A stretch of 18,211 nt of DNA from Novimethylophilus sp036504375 (GCF_036504375.1 NZ_DASXVH010000029.1:1-18211), one strand, 5' to 3'; positions 1 to 11,200 are shown, numbered from the stretch's first letter. Made by a program: numbers and translations. Notes: generated from the sequence alone by a model not told the origin.

Positions 1-99
1 CTGCATGAGAACGACTTCATCATGGCCGCAAAAGTAAACCGCCTGACCGAACGCGGCGCCCCATCTACTCTGCGCAAGGTCAAGGAAGAGGTCGAATAA
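1..99 (+). CDS. C-terminal end of an unrecognised protein (partial)
   Basis: Reading frame 1 is open from the window edge and ends with TAA at 97-99, giving 32 residues that finish in TLRKVKEEVE. The tail is charged and probably helical. An intrinsic terminator lies 31 nt after the stop, which supports this being the true end of a plus-strand gene. I do not recognise the family from this fragment and assign no function. The rest of the gene lies outside the window. Confidence 0.6.
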   Translation: MHENDFIMAAKVNRLTERGAPSTLRKVKEEVE

Positions 100-130
100 G
101 TCCGCACGCAGTATCGACGCGCTCAGGCCG

Positions 131-154
131 GGGACTGTCGAAGTCCCTTTTTTT
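131..154 (+). terminator. Rho-independent terminator
   Basis: A 6-bp stem, gggact (131-136) with agtccc (142-147), closes a 5-nt loop and is followed at once by seven T residues (148-154). It lies 31 nt downstream of the stop of the partial gene and ends that transcription unit. Confidence 0.82.
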
Positions 155-268
155 GTTTGTACCCCAAACCGGCATCGGGAATATCGTGGCAATTCAACCT
201 TCCTGCGCGACAGCATCGTGGGTAAATAGATAACCTCCAGCAATCTTGTGGCTTTCTTGATGAGGGTC

Positions 269-299
269 AAGACAGTACGCATATTGAATCGGCTATAAT
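269..299 (+). promoter_or_regulatory. Possible sigma-70 promoter for the heme GGDEF-EAL gene
   Basis: A perfect -10 hexamer TATAAT sits at 294-299. The best -35 match is aagaca at 269-274 (4 of 6), with a long 19-nt spacer. Transcription from here would leave a leader of roughly 240 nt before the ATG at 550. The -10 is convincing and the -35 is weak, so this is a candidate only. The stretch 155-268 shows nothing else that I recognise. Confidence 0.35.
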
Positions 300-305
300 C
301 CGGAT

Positions 306-537
306 GTGCTTGCCCTAATAAAGAAAGCAATGCGTCGCCGCCTTGCCGGCAACCGTTGCCCGCTGTCCTCTCGCCCAGGCAGGGATGCATCTCGCAGGTG
401 CCCGTTTGTAACCACACCTGCATTGACCTTGCGCCCATTGGCTCACGACCGGCCGGCGATGAACGATATCGCCCCTTGGGTCCGGCATCAGCATCTGCAC
501 GTTCATCGAGCAGGAAAAAATTTGTAACGATCATCCC
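306..537 (+). other. Long structured leader upstream of the heme GGDEF-EAL gene
   Basis: This non-coding stretch contains two clear hairpins. GCAGGTG (394-400) pairs with CACCTGC (415-421), and its loop can form a further GTT/AAC pairing. GGCGAT (455-460) pairs with ATCGCC (468-473) across a 7-nt loop. A 10-bp palindrome, ttgccggcaa, lies at 343-352. Short open frames here look like chance. I could not match the stretch to a known riboswitch class, including the c-di-GMP types. Whether it regulates the gene is inference. Confidence 0.3.
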
Positions 538-541
538 GGAG
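538..541 (+). promoter_or_regulatory. Ribosome binding site that fixes the start at 550
   Basis: GGAG at 538-541 lies 8 nt before the ATG at 550. An in-frame TTG at 544 would be only 2 nt from it, so the ATG is the better start. Confidence 0.6.
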
Positions 542-549
542 CATTGCCA

Positions 550-3150
550 ATGCGCGATATATACCGAAAAGCGATTGAAATGCTCAATACCCTGAGGGGG
601 TTTGTATTTGCCGCCACGGTTGGCGTGGCACTACTGGTTTTTCTCGGGGCCACGCTGGCTTCTTCCCTGCTTTACGAGAAACTGTTTGCAGAAAGCGCTC
701 TGGAAACGACCAGGGAAATTTCCCGGCAGAATTTCAATGTGCTCTCCCAGGCCTTAAGCAACGGCGCATCGCACAAGCAAATCCTGGAGACCGCCGCCGC
801 CAGCAAATCCGCTTTTTCATCAACCCTCGACACGCTGGACATGTATCGCGGCCAGAACGTCGAAAAGCTTTTTGGAAAAGTACCGCACCCCCCTGCGGAT
901 GAAGATGTTCGGCAAGCCCTGACCAGCGGCAGGGAAGTCGTGACCAAAACCGGCGATTACATCCGTTACGCTTACCCGGTCAAGGCGCAGCCGGGTTGTC
1001 TGCGCTGCCACACCGACGCCAGGAATGGCGACGTACTGGGGGTCATCGCTTCCCGGTATCATCTGGAAACGGTGACCCCCAGGGTGCGCATCTATTACGT
1101 CGGGCTCTTCCTGGCATTGGGTTTGCTGGTGTTGCTGACCGCCGCCGCCATCTCGGCCTTTGCCGCCAGAAATATCAAACGCTCGGCGGATTTATTCCGC
1201 AGCAGGGTCGAGTCGGTCAATACCGTCAAGGATTTCAACCATTTCGATTTCAGCAGCGTCAATTTCGGCTTCGAGGAATTCAACCAGACCTTCGACAATG
1301 TCGCCCTGCTGGTGGAGAGAATCAGGCGCGTGGCGGTCGACAAGGATGTCCTCGAATTCGAGATCAGGCTGCTGGAAAAATTCATCATCACCTCGAACGT
1401 GGTGAAGGACTGGCGCGAGTTCATCAAGTCCCTGCTGCTGGACATCAACCCGATTATCGACGCCTACGCACTGGTCACGATTTTCCGCATCGAGGAAGAA
1501 TCCTACGAATGCGAGGTTTTCTGGCACAACACTCCGACCGATACAACCGTGCAGTTATTCGAGGAATACCTGCATAAACAGCTGCATGACAATCCGCTGT
1601 TCTGCGGCGCCACTCTCTTGCAAATCGCCCATAACATTGCCGACAACAATGACGTACTGCCCGAACTGAGCATCCATGATATCGAACTGCAAACCAAGTC
1701 CCTGCTGCTGGAAACCCCCAGAATCGGCGGTATCGTCGGCATCGGCGTGCAATCGACATTGGCGCTGGACGAAGTAAGAAGCATGGTGATCGGCAGCATC
1801 CTGACCACGCTGCTCAACCTCGTGGGGTCGGTCAAGGCCATCTACAAGTACACCAAGGATCTCGAGTACTACGCCACGCGCGACCCGCTCACCAACATTT
1901 ACAACCAGCGCATGTTCTGGGAATTGCTGGGATACGAAGTCGGGCGGGCAAAACGGCATCATCAGCAGTTTGCCGTGATGATGCTCGACATGGACAACTT
2001 CAAGACCATCAACGACCGCTTTGGCCATCACTTCGGCGACACCTTCCTGCAGGCATTCACCCGGATACTGCATGGCGCGGTAAGGGACGGCGATTTGCTG
2101 GCCCGTTACGGCGGGGACGAGTTCTGCATCATTCTGCCCGACACCAACGACACCCAGGCGCACATGGTAGCGCAGCGCATCGCGGAAAATCTTGAGGAGT
2201 TTTCCATGCTGTCTCCCGATGGGGTTAAGGTCAGGGCCACCACATCGATAGGTATCGCCATCTGCCCGCACCATGGTGACGATCCCAAGGATATTCTCCT
2301 GGTTGCCGACAACATGATGTACAAAGCAAAGAAATCCGGGAAAAACGCCATCGCCATCCCCAGTGAAGACGAAATGGCGGAAGTGTTCAGGAAGGCCGGC
2401 GAGAAAAGCATCATGGTCCAGAACGCGCTGGACGAGGGGAAAATCGTACCGTTCTTCCAGCCCATCTGCGATGCCGTCACCGGCGAGATCGCCATCCACG
2501 AACTGCTCATGCGCATCCAGTTGGGCGACCTGCTGGTGACAGCCAACGAGTTCATCGAAGAAGCCGAAAGCATGGGCATCGTCCACAAGATGGACTACCA
2601 GCTGATCGAAAAAGCCTTCATCCAGCTCAAGGAACAGGGCTATCAGGGCATGCTGTTCATCAACCTTTCGCCCAAGGCGCTGATTGTCGGGGAGTTTGTC
2701 GGGCGGGTGCATCGCCTGGCGACGGAATTCGGCGTCGAGCCGAGCCGTATCGTATTCGAGATTACCGAACGGGAAACCGTCAGCAACTTGAGCCTGCTGG
2801 AAAAATTCGTGCTCGACATCAAACTACAGGGATTCAGCTTCGCCATCGATGATTTCGGCTCGGGCTACTCGTCGTTCCAGTACATCAAGCGTTTTCCCGT
2901 CGACTACATCAAGATCGAAGGCGAATTCATCAGGAACATGCTGCAGGACGAGGTCTACCTGGCTTTCATCAAGAGCATCGTGACGCTGGCCAAGGAACTG
3001 AAAATAAAGACTATTGCCGAATATGTCGAGGACGGCGAAATCCTGGAGGCAGTCAGCGGCTTGGGCATCGATTATGCCCAGGGCTACCATATCAGCCGCC
3101 CGTCGCCGCTCATTCATGTACCTGCCAGAGAAGCCGGCTTGCAGCCCTGA
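550..3150 (+). CDS. Membrane c-type heme sensor with GGDEF and EAL domains (c-di-GMP turnover)
   Basis: 866 residues from the ATG. Membrane segments at about 16-42 and 182-205 flank a periplasmic domain with a CLRCH heme-c motif (C150, C153, H154), resembling the Tll0287-like/DUF3365 heme family. A degenerate GAF-like region follows (about 265-430). The GGDEF domain keeps GGDEF (521-525) and an RxxD inhibitory site, RDGD (512-515), exactly five residues upstream. The EAL domain has ELL in place of EAL (E651) and keeps N705, E740, D767/D768, K788, E824 and Q844. So it appears able to make c-di-GMP from GTP and to hydrolyse it to pGpG, although which activity dominates cannot be read from sequence. 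The covalent heme suggests sensing of redox state or a diatomic gas in the periplasm. It stands alone on the plus strand and converges with the minus-strand operon. Confidence 0.93.
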   Translation: MRDIYRKAIEMLNTLRGFVFAATVGVALLVFLGATLASSLLYEKLFAESALETTREISRQNFNVLSQALSNGASHKQILETAAASKSAFSSTLDTLDMYRGQNVEKLFGKVPHPPADEDVRQALTSGREVVTKTGDYIRYAYPVKAQPGCLRCHTDARNGDVLGVIASRYHLETVTPRVRIYYVGLFLALGLLVLLTAAAISAFAARNIKRSADLFRSRVESVNTVKDFNHFDFSSVNFGFEEFNQTFDNVALLVERIRRVAVDKDVLEFEIRLLEKFIITSNVVKDWREFIKSLLLDINPIIDAYALVTIFRIEEESYECEVFWHNTPTDTTVQLFEEYLHKQLHDNPLFCGATLLQIAHNIADNNDVLPELSIHDIELQTKSLLLETPRIGGIVGIGVQSTLALDEVRSMVIGSILTTLLNLVGSVKAIYKYTKDLEYYATRDPLTNIYNQRMFWELLGYEVGRAKRHHQQFAVMMLDMDNFKTINDRFGHHFGDTFLQAFTRILHGAVRDGDLLARYGGDEFCIILPDTNDTQAHMVAQRIAENLEEFSMLSPDGVKVRATTSIGIAICPHHGDDPKDILLVADNMMYKAKKSGKNAIAIPSEDEMAEVFRKAGEKSIMVQNALDEGKIVPFFQPICDAVTGEIAIHELLMRIQLGDLLVTANEFIEEAESMGIVHKMDYQLIEKAFIQLKEQGYQGMLFINLSPKALIVGEFVGRVHRLATEFGVEPSRIVFEITERETVSNLSLLEKFVLDIKLQGFSFAIDDFGSGYSSFQYIKRFPVDYIKIEGEFIRNMLQDEVYLAFIKSIVTLAKELKIKTIAEYVEDGEILEAVSGLGIDYAQGYHISRPSPLIHVPAREAGLQP

Positions 3151-3170
3151 CGCCAAGGCAAGCGTGGCGT
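3150..3170. terminator. Weak hairpin between two convergent genes
   Basis: ACGCCA (3150-3155) and TGGCGT (3165-3170) form a 6-bp stem with a 9-nt loop in the 40-nt gap between the convergent stops at 3150 and 3191. It has no T-run on either strand, so it is at best a weak or Rho-assisted bidirectional terminator. Confidence 0.25.
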
Positions 3171-3190
3171 GCCCATGTTGCGCAAGGCGC

Positions 3191-5275
3191 TCAGGCGATC
3201 CTGAAACGAGTGGCCAATACATGCAATCGTTGCGAAAGATTTTCCAACTGCCGGGCTGAAGCTGCAGTCTGCGCTGCGGATGAGCTGTTGGCCTCCGCCC
3301 CTTGCGCGATCTGCTCGACTTTTTGCGCGATTTCCCGGGCGGCCGCCCCCTGTTCCTTGAGCGCGAAGGATATTTCGTCCACGGCGCGGGTAACCTGCTC
3401 CGTCCCTTCGCGTATGCCGGACATGGAGTCGCCTGCCTGGCGTGCGAGCCGGACACCGTCGTTGACGCGGCTGACCCCGGCGTCCATCTCCTGGGCGGCG
3501 CGCTGCGTTCCGTGCTGAATCTTGGCAATCATATCGGTAATTTCCTGGGTGGAATTGCCGGTGCGCTCGGCGAGCTTGCGCACCTCGTCCGCTACCACGG
3601 CAAAGCCGCGGCCTTGTTCCCCGGCGCGGGCTGCCTCGATGGCGGCGTTGAGAGCCAGCAGGTTGGTCTGGTCGGCAATCTCCTTGATGACGCCGACGAT
3701 ACTGGAAATCTGCGTCGACAACCCCTCCAGTTCCCGGATAGTGCCGGCGGTCGAATTGACTGCCGAGGCGATGCGTTCCATTTCGCTTGCGGCTTCGTGG
3801 ATGATGCGTCCGCCCTCGGTCGAGCGGGTGGCCGAGGTTTGCGTGACGGCATGGGCTTCGCCCGCATTCGTTTCCACCATGTCGACGGAGACCGACAATT
3901 CCTCGACCGCCGCAGCCATGCCGGAAGCTGCTTCCGACTGGGTTTCGGAAGCCTGTGCGCTGCCTGCGGCAGACTGGGATAATTCGACGGCCGAACGGTG
4001 CAGCGCTTCCACGTTTTGGTGCACGGCGGCAATCAGCTCATGCAGGCTGTTGCGCATGATGGCAATCATGGACACGAGATCGCCGACTTCGTCATTGCCC
4101 ACCGCCGGGATGGGGCGGGTGAGATCGCCGTCGGCAACGGCTTTGGCCGCTTCGCCGGCCACGCCCAGGCGGTGCCGGATATGGCGAATGACCAGAAAAG
4201 CCATGATCAGCGAGATCACGCACCCCATGCCGGCAAGCACGATCATCGCCCATACGGGCCTGTTCCCTACTCCGGACAAGGAAACCAAGGTATCGTCGCT
4301 GTACTGCGAGCCAATTTTAACCGTGGCGTCCACACCCTTGCGGTGCGCCCCGTAATAAACGTCCATGGTTTTCAAAATGGCGTGCGCAGCCTCCCTGTCG
4401 CCGCGCCGGATGGCAGGGATGAAGCGTTCCGTCGCCTCGCGCCACCACAGATCGGCCTGCTTGCGCTGTTCCCCCAGCAAGCTGGCTTTGACCTCGGGTG
4501 CGACATCGCTCGCTTCCCAATAACGGTTGCGCGTGTCGTAATCGTCCTTCAGCGCACCCAATTTGTCGAGCAGTCGCTGCCTCTCGGCGCCTTCCGCATC
4601 AAGCAGACTTTTGCTGACCAGGTTGGCCTCGATAATGTACAGCGGCGGCGGCAGGATGTCGGCCACCAGGTCCTTGCCCTGCCCCATGCGGGCGGCGGCG
4701 TTGCCGACCGAGCGCATCGCGTAGCCGCCTAACCCGGCAAATGCAAGCAGCAACAGGGATACAAAGCATGCCATCAGCCAGAGCTGGCCTGAAATTGTCA
4801 GCTTGCCCAGAAAAGCGCTCAAGCCGGAGAAAAAACCGGGCAGGATGACCTGACCTTCATGCAGGCGAATCTTTTCTCCGCTCCGCATGCGCCGGTAGAG
4901 CGCTTCCGCTGCCTCGACCTCGGCACGCGCCGGCTTGGTGCGCACCGAGGTATAGCCGCTCCCATCCGCCAATGGCGTTGCGGAGGCGCGCACCCAGTAG
5001 TAATCGCCGTTTTTGCGCCGGTTCTTGACCAATCCGGCCCAGGGCCGGCCGCGTTTCAGGGTATCCCATAAGTCCCGGAAGGCTTCCGGCGGCAAATCCG
5101 GGTGACGCACAATATTATGCGGTCGACCGATCAATTCCTCGCGGGTGTAACCCGAAGCCTCCACAAACTCATCGTTGCAATCGGTAATGATGCCTTTGGC
5201 ATCGGTACGGGAAATAATGGCCGCGCCATCGCGCAGTACATATTCACGGTTGGTGACAGGCTGGTTGTTTTTCAT
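3191..5275 (-). CDS. Aer-like PAS methyl-accepting chemotaxis protein with periplasmic domain
   Basis: 694 residues from the ATG at 5275, in the MxNNQPVT context usual for Aer-type receptors. A GTG at 5287 overlaps the upstream stop and would add four residues. The N-terminal PAS (about 10-120) has the Aer signature GRPHNIVRHPDLP and KNRRKNGDYYWV; R57 and H58 match the FAD-region residues of E. coli Aer. Membrane segments at about 165-186 and 340-363 enclose some 150 helical residues that are probably periplasmic, unlike E. coli Aer, which has only a short membrane hairpin. A HAMP domain (about 364-415) and the cytoplasmic signalling hairpin follow, with tip EIADQTNLLALNAAIEAAR near 532. No C-terminal CheR/CheB pentapeptide is seen. 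It should signal through CheW/CheA for redox- or energy-taxis and may bind a second ligand outside the membrane. It is the last gene of the three-gene operon. Confidence 0.93.
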   Translation of the reverse strand: MKNNQPVTNREYVLRDGAAIISRTDAKGIITDCNDEFVEASGYTREELIGRPHNIVRHPDLPPEAFRDLWDTLKRGRPWAGLVKNRRKNGDYYWVRASATPLADGSGYTSVRTKPARAEVEAAEALYRRMRSGEKIRLHEGQVILPGFFSGLSAFLGKLTISGQLWLMACFVSLLLLAFAGLGGYAMRSVGNAAARMGQGKDLVADILPPPLYIIEANLVSKSLLDAEGAERQRLLDKLGALKDDYDTRNRYWEASDVAPEVKASLLGEQRKQADLWWREATERFIPAIRRGDREAAHAILKTMDVYYGAHRKGVDATVKIGSQYSDDTLVSLSGVGNRPVWAMIVLAGMGCVISLIMAFLVIRHIRHRLGVAGEAAKAVADGDLTRPIPAVGNDEVGDLVSMIAIMRNSLHELIAAVHQNVEALHRSAVELSQSAAGSAQASETQSEAASGMAAAVEELSVSVDMVETNAGEAHAVTQTSATRSTEGGRIIHEAASEMERIASAVNSTAGTIRELEGLSTQISSIVGVIKEIADQTNLLALNAAIEAARAGEQGRGFAVVADEVRKLAERTGNSTQEITDMIAKIQHGTQRAAQEMDAGVSRVNDGVRLARQAGDSMSGIREGTEQVTRAVDEISFALKEQGAAAREIAQKVEQIAQGAEANSSSAAQTAASARQLENLSQRLHVLATRFRIA

Positions 5276-5283
5276 GGGAAAGC

Positions 5284-8200
5284 TCACTCATGCGGGTTGG
5301 GGATCTTGTGGGGCGGCGGATCAAGGAGCATGGCGGATACCAGCCTTTCGAACTCTTCCACGGTGACTGGTTTGCCGAACAAGTAGCCTTGATACGACAG
5401 GCAGCCGTGCCGTTTGAGAAATTCCAGTTGCGCTTCGGTTTCCACACCTTCTGCAATGACGTTCAGACCGAGGGTGCGGGTTATGGCAATAATGGTCTGC
5501 ACGATTGCCGCATCATTGGGGTCGGTGGTGATGTCGCGCACGAAGGACTGGTCGATCTTCAGTTGACAAAGCGGCAAGCGTTTCAGATAGGCCAGCGAGG
5601 AATGGCCAGTGCCGAAATCGTCCATGGAGAAGCTGATGCCGATTTCCTTGAGCATCCGCATCTTGTCTATCATGTCTGTGACGTTATCGACCACCACGCT
5701 CTCGGTGAGCTCAAGTTTGAGCAGGGCGGGATTGGCGCCGCTCGCAAGGAGAATCTGGCACACTCGTTCAACAAAATCGCCTTGGTGAAACTGGCATGCG
5801 CTAACGTTGACGGCAAGCTGCAAATCACGGGTGCACGGGTCTTGTTCCCATGACTTGAGTTGTGAGCAGGCAGTTTGCAGCACCCAGAGGCCGATCGGCA
5901 CGATAAGGCCGGATTCCTCGGCCACCGGAATAAACGTTGCCGGGGAAATCATCCCGCTCTCCGGATGCTGCCAGCGTAGCAGCACCTCGGCGCCGATGAT
6001 CTGACGCTCCTCATTCACCTGCGCCTGGTAGTACAACCTGAACTGCTGCCGCGGCAAGGCGTGGCGCAGACTGGATTCGAGCTGTATGCGGGATTCCAGC
6101 GCCGCCTGCATGGCGGGGTCGAAGAAGCGGAGGGCGTTGCGTCCGTGCTGTTTGGCCTGATACATGGCGGTATCGGCACGCTTGAGCAATTCATCGGCCG
6201 GCAACGCATCCCCCCGGAACAGACAGACGCCGATACTGCAGGTACCGAAGTATTCGTGGTCATCCAGCAGATAAGGCAGGCTCAGGGCTTCGAGTATCTT
6301 TTCGCCTACCGCTTTGGCGTGAGAGGCGGCTTGCTCCGATTCTTCACCGATATCTTCCAGCATGACGACAAACTCATCACCGCCAAGCCGCGCCACGGTG
6401 TCGTCGGCCCGTATGCATTCAACCAGGCGTTGCGTTACTTCAATCAACAGCGAGTCGCCTACGGCATGCCCTTTCGTGTCATTCAGCGCCTTGAAGTTAT
6501 CCATATCCATGAACAGGATTGCACCGTGACAATTGCGCCGTATGGATGCGACAAGGGCCAGTTGCAGCCGGTCGTACAATAGACGCCGGTTGGGCAAGTG
6601 AGTGAGCGGATCGTAGAAGGCGAGACTATGAATTGCCTGTTCTGCTTCCTTGTGGCGCGTGATGTCGATAAACGTGCCGATATAATTGGTGACCCTGCCG
6701 ACTTTGTTGGCTACACCGGTAATGGTGACCCATCCCAGATACTCTTCGCCGTTTTTACGCCGGTTCCAGATTTCACCTTGCCAAAATTGTTGCTGCGACA
6801 AGGTCTCCCACATCCTGCGGTAAAACTCGCCATCCTGCCGCCCGCTCTTGAGTATTGCCGGGGTTTTGCCGATCGCTTCCTCGGCGCTATAACCAGTCAG
6901 TTTCGTGAAAGCGTGGTTGATCCGAATAATCGCCGTATTCTCATCGGTAACCATCATGCCTTCTTGCGATTCGAAGGCCTTGGCGGCAATGCGCGTTTCA
7001 TCCAACAGGCTGGCGTTTTCCAGAGAAATGGCGGCGTGCGAAGTCAGCAGTTCGGTCATGCTGATCTTTCCCGGGGTAAAAATGCCTTCCGACAGGCGGT
7101 TCTCCAGGTACAGCACGCCAATCAGCTCAGCGTGCTTGATGACCGGCAGGCACAGCACCGAGCGCAGGTCCAGCGCCTGGACTTCGGGCGCGTTCTGGAA
7201 ATCGCCTGCCGTGCCCGCATCATGCAGCACCACTTTTTCGCGCGTGCGGAACACATAATTGACGATGGCCTGGCAAATGCCGCTCGCGCTGGCCAGGGGA
7301 TAGTGGCAGGCCGTGGCGGCTTGCTTCTGGCCGACATGGTTTTCCGCGACCACCACCGGTTCGTCCTGCTCCCGGATCAGCAGGTAGCCGTGCTGCGCGC
7401 CGGAACTTTCCAGTACTACGTTCATGATCTTTTGCAGCAGTTGCGCCAGGTCGATTTCCGCTGATAGCGCCAGCGCGGATTTCATCAGGTAATTGATGTC
7501 AAGATTGGGCAGGGTGGCGAGATCGTCGGGATGAGTGTCGGCCGATTTGTCGACCGTCTCCTCGTCGCGCAATGCGCGATCCACGGGAACATAGCGGCGG
7601 CGCGCTTCCAGCCTGGCGTTCTTGCCGTCCGCGCGGCAGACGCGATAGAGGCGCCTCGCCTCGGCATACCAGATTGCGGCATTGCCCAGTCCGGCTTCGG
7701 TCAGTAGGTCGCCCAGGCGTTCGTGCAGGTGTCCGGCGAGCAATTCGCAGTCTTGCGCCTGCGCTTCGGCGATGGCGTCCAGATACAGGTTGCGCGCCTC
7801 GCGCAGCTCACCCCTGGCGCGGGCGATCTCGGCATGGGCGAGGGCCAGATAGGGCCGCAGCAGCGGGCCGAAACGCGCCCAGGTTTCAACCTTCCGCAAC
7901 AGCGGGGCGATCTCCGCTTCGATGTCCCGCCAGCAGGCATCGCCGCGCAAATGCAGCCGGTTGAGGATGCGGAACACGTACCACAGCCGCTTCAGCACGT
8001 TGTCGGTCAGCCCGTGCAAATAGCGGTTGACCGCTTCCAGCGACTCCGCCGCCGCCGCGTAGTCGCCCAGCAGGTGTTGGGCAAAGCCGAGCAGGGCGAA
8101 ATAGCTGCCGGAGGCGGCCACGTAATTATCCCCGGCCCAGCGCGCCAGCGTTTCTTCCATGGCAACCGGCTGATAGTCCGGTTTCATCGGCGCCACCCAG

Positions 8201-11200
8201 CCGGCCAGTACTGCCTCGGCCAAACCAACCGAGAATGCAAGCTGGTTCTTGCGCGAGAAATGCAGGCACTCCTCGGCGTATTCCTCGACTCGGCGCAGGT
8301 TTCTGCCCTGGATTACCAGGTTCCACATCAGCGGGCCGTAGGACAGCCCGGCGTTGTACAGGTCGCCGCAGTTCTTGCCGCACTGGATGCCTTTCAGGCT
8401 GTATTCGACGATGGCCGCCGGATGGCTGCGCGAGTGCATGTTGCACCAGACGATGCCGTTCATGCCGCGCGTGGTGCCGAAGGTGTTGGGGTATTTGGCG
8501 CACAGGTCGTGGGCCAGGTCCTCGTAGCGGAATGCCTGCTCGAACTGCTCCTGTTCGCCCAGGTTCAGCCCCATGATGGAAAAGGAGTAGATCACCGACT
8601 CGTCCATGCCGCCCTCCAGGCAATGCAGGGTGGACTGCGCGGCGGAAAGGTAGAGCTGCGGCACCAGCCCCGACATGTAGAGGTCGGGGATCAGTTCGCT
8701 GTAGAAGGCGAGTTCGATCTTGCTCTTGCGCTCCGAGGTGAAGGGCATGTGCAGAATTTTGTCCCACACGTTGCCTTGCTCCCCGATTTGCGTCATCAGC
8801 ACCTGCATGCGTTGCCGGGCAAGCGCGGGATCTTCGGGGATGGCCTTGCCGAAATAGGCCAGGCCGCGGTTGGCGGTCGCGATGGCCTGGATGAAATTGC
8901 CGAAGGAGGACAGCGAAGTGGTCTGTTCCGCCAGCGCCTCGGCCTTGTCAAGATCGCTGACGGCATGCTCGATGAGCTGGTCGAGCAGGGATCCGGAGGC
9001 TTCGTGGCGGCCGCACATCAGATCGGTCTTGGCCAGCCGCTGGTAGATGCGGAAAGTCCTCTCGTAGGCGTCCTCCCAGCAGTCCGCCGGCAGGTAGCCG
9101 TGCGCCGTCAGGAAGAAATCGTTGGCGGCATCGCCAGCCAGCGCGGCCAGCGCCTTGTTGCCCGCATGAAAATTGATGTCCACCAGGCGATAGGTGGTCG
9201 CCTCGTCCAGCGCGGCCGGCCGCCCTTTGTTCAGGTGCGCGACGATGGTGTAGAGGTTGTCCAGCGATTCCGGATCGGTGCCTGCCGGTACCGCGCCCAA
9301 CAACTTGTTGCCTATCCGCCAGTGGATGGCTGGGCGCGCCTGTTCCGCCACCTGGCGCAACACGGCCTCCTGCACCCGGTCGTGCACGAATTGCAGGTCG
9401 GATTTGTTTTCCAGCAGCAGGCCGAGGCTCAACACCGGCTTCAGCCGCTCGAACAGGGTGACGAGATCGATTTCCAGCGCCAGCGTCAGCTCTTTCGCCG
9501 TGAAGCGGTTGCCCATGCAGGCGCAATGATCGAGGATGTACAGGGTGTCGGCGGGCAGTTTGCGCACCTTGGAGCTGAACAGTTCGACCACGGTGGTCGG
9601 CATCCGCGTGTCGCGGATCCGGTTCATGTCCCAGCGCCATTGATGCCGCTCGTCGGTGTACAGCAAGTCCTCGTTGTAGAGCCAGGCCAGGCTTTCGCTG
9701 ACGAACAGGGGATTGCCCTCGGTCAGGTGGGCGATGAATTCCGCCAGGCTGGCGGTGTCCTCCAGCGGCGAATCCAGGATATAGGCCACCATCTCGTGGC
9801 AGTCCTGCTCGTTGAGCGGCTCCAGCCGGATTTCCCGTATCGGGCCTTCGTTTTCGCGGACGTTGCGGATCAGTTTGGTGAGCGGATGCGCGGCGTCCAC
9901 CTCGTTGTGCCGGTAGGCGCCGATCAGCAGCAGATAAGGGTGCTCGACATGGTTGACGAACAGGTTCTGCAGGAAGTCGAAGGTGGCGAGATCGCACCAT
10001 TGCAGGTCGTCGATGAACAGCACCAGCGGATTTTCCTCGCTGGCGAGGCAGGCGAGAAAGCGCCCAAATAGATTATTAAAGCGGTTGCGCGCTTCCACCG
10101 GCGGCAGATGCACCACCTCCGGCTGCGGCCCGATGATGTATTCCAGTTCCGGCACTACGTCGATAATCACGCGGCCGTTGCCTGCCACCGCATCGAGTAT
10201 CCTGGCCTCCCATTGCCTGACCTGCGCGTCGCTCTCGGTGAGGAAAATCCGCACCAGGCTGCGCAGCGCCTGGATCAGCGAGCTGTAAGGGATGTTCTTC
10301 TGGTACTGGTCGAACTTGCCGGAGGTGAAATAACCCCGGTGCCGCACCAGCGGCTTCTGCAGTTCCTGGATCAGCCGCGTCTTGCCGATCCCGGACAGCC
10401 CGGAGATGAACACGGAGCGGAAATTGCCGGCCACCACCTCGTCGTATTGGCACCGGATCAGTTCGCTGTCGGCCTGGCGTCCGACCATTCTGGAAATAAA
10501 AATCACGCGCCGGCTGCGGTCGTGCAAGCCGGCGGGAAAGTCGGCGATGGCGCCGCTTGCGGCATATTCGTCGCGGCAGCGCAGCAGGTCGGCCAATAGT
10601 CCGGCGGCGCTCTGGTAGCGCTTCTCCGGTTGCTTGAGCATGAGCTTGGCGACGATCTCCCCCAGTGCGCGCGGAATTTCCGGATTGATCTCGTGCGCCC
10701 TGGGCGCTTCTTCGGCGAGGTGGGAGTGGATCAGCTCCAGCGGGTCGGTGGAAAAGAACGGCAGCCTGCCGGTAAGCAGTTCGTAAAAGACAATGCCCAG
10801 CGAATACAGGTCGGTGGAAAAATCCACACGATAGTTGATGCGCCCGGTCTGTTCCGGAGAGGTATAGGCCAGTGTGCCACGCATGAACCCGGGATCGTAA
10901 ATGAAATGGCTGACATCGCGGATGTCCAGCGGGGTGATGAAATCGGTAAGGCGCACGGTGAGCGTGCCGGGCTGCACCAGGATGTTGTGCGGCTTGACCC
11001 CGCCGTGGGTGATGCCGGCATCGTGCACCGCCTGCAAGGTGTCGGCCAGCGTGCAGGCAATCGTAAAAAAATCCGTCAGCACCGGCTTTCCCTGCGATTC
11101 GGCCCATGCATCCAGCGGCTGTCCGGCAAACCACAACTGCACGATGAACAGCGTCTCGCCGTCCGATTCCAGTAGCAGTGGGGTGGATGCGCGCGGATCG

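Noticed and set aside
306..527. 73-codon frame in the leader of the heme GGDEF-EAL gene
   Set aside because: No ribosome binding site, arginine-rich chance composition, and an overlapping alternative frame of similar length. More likely untranslated leader.
306..549. c-di-GMP (GEMM) riboswitch
   Set aside because: The conserved GEMM core elements are not seen; only generic hairpins are present.
7723..10071. 782-codon open frame on the plus strand
   Set aside because: It lies wholly antisense to the giant signalling protein, has no recognisable domains and low-complexity GC-driven composition. It is a shadow of a GC-rich gene.
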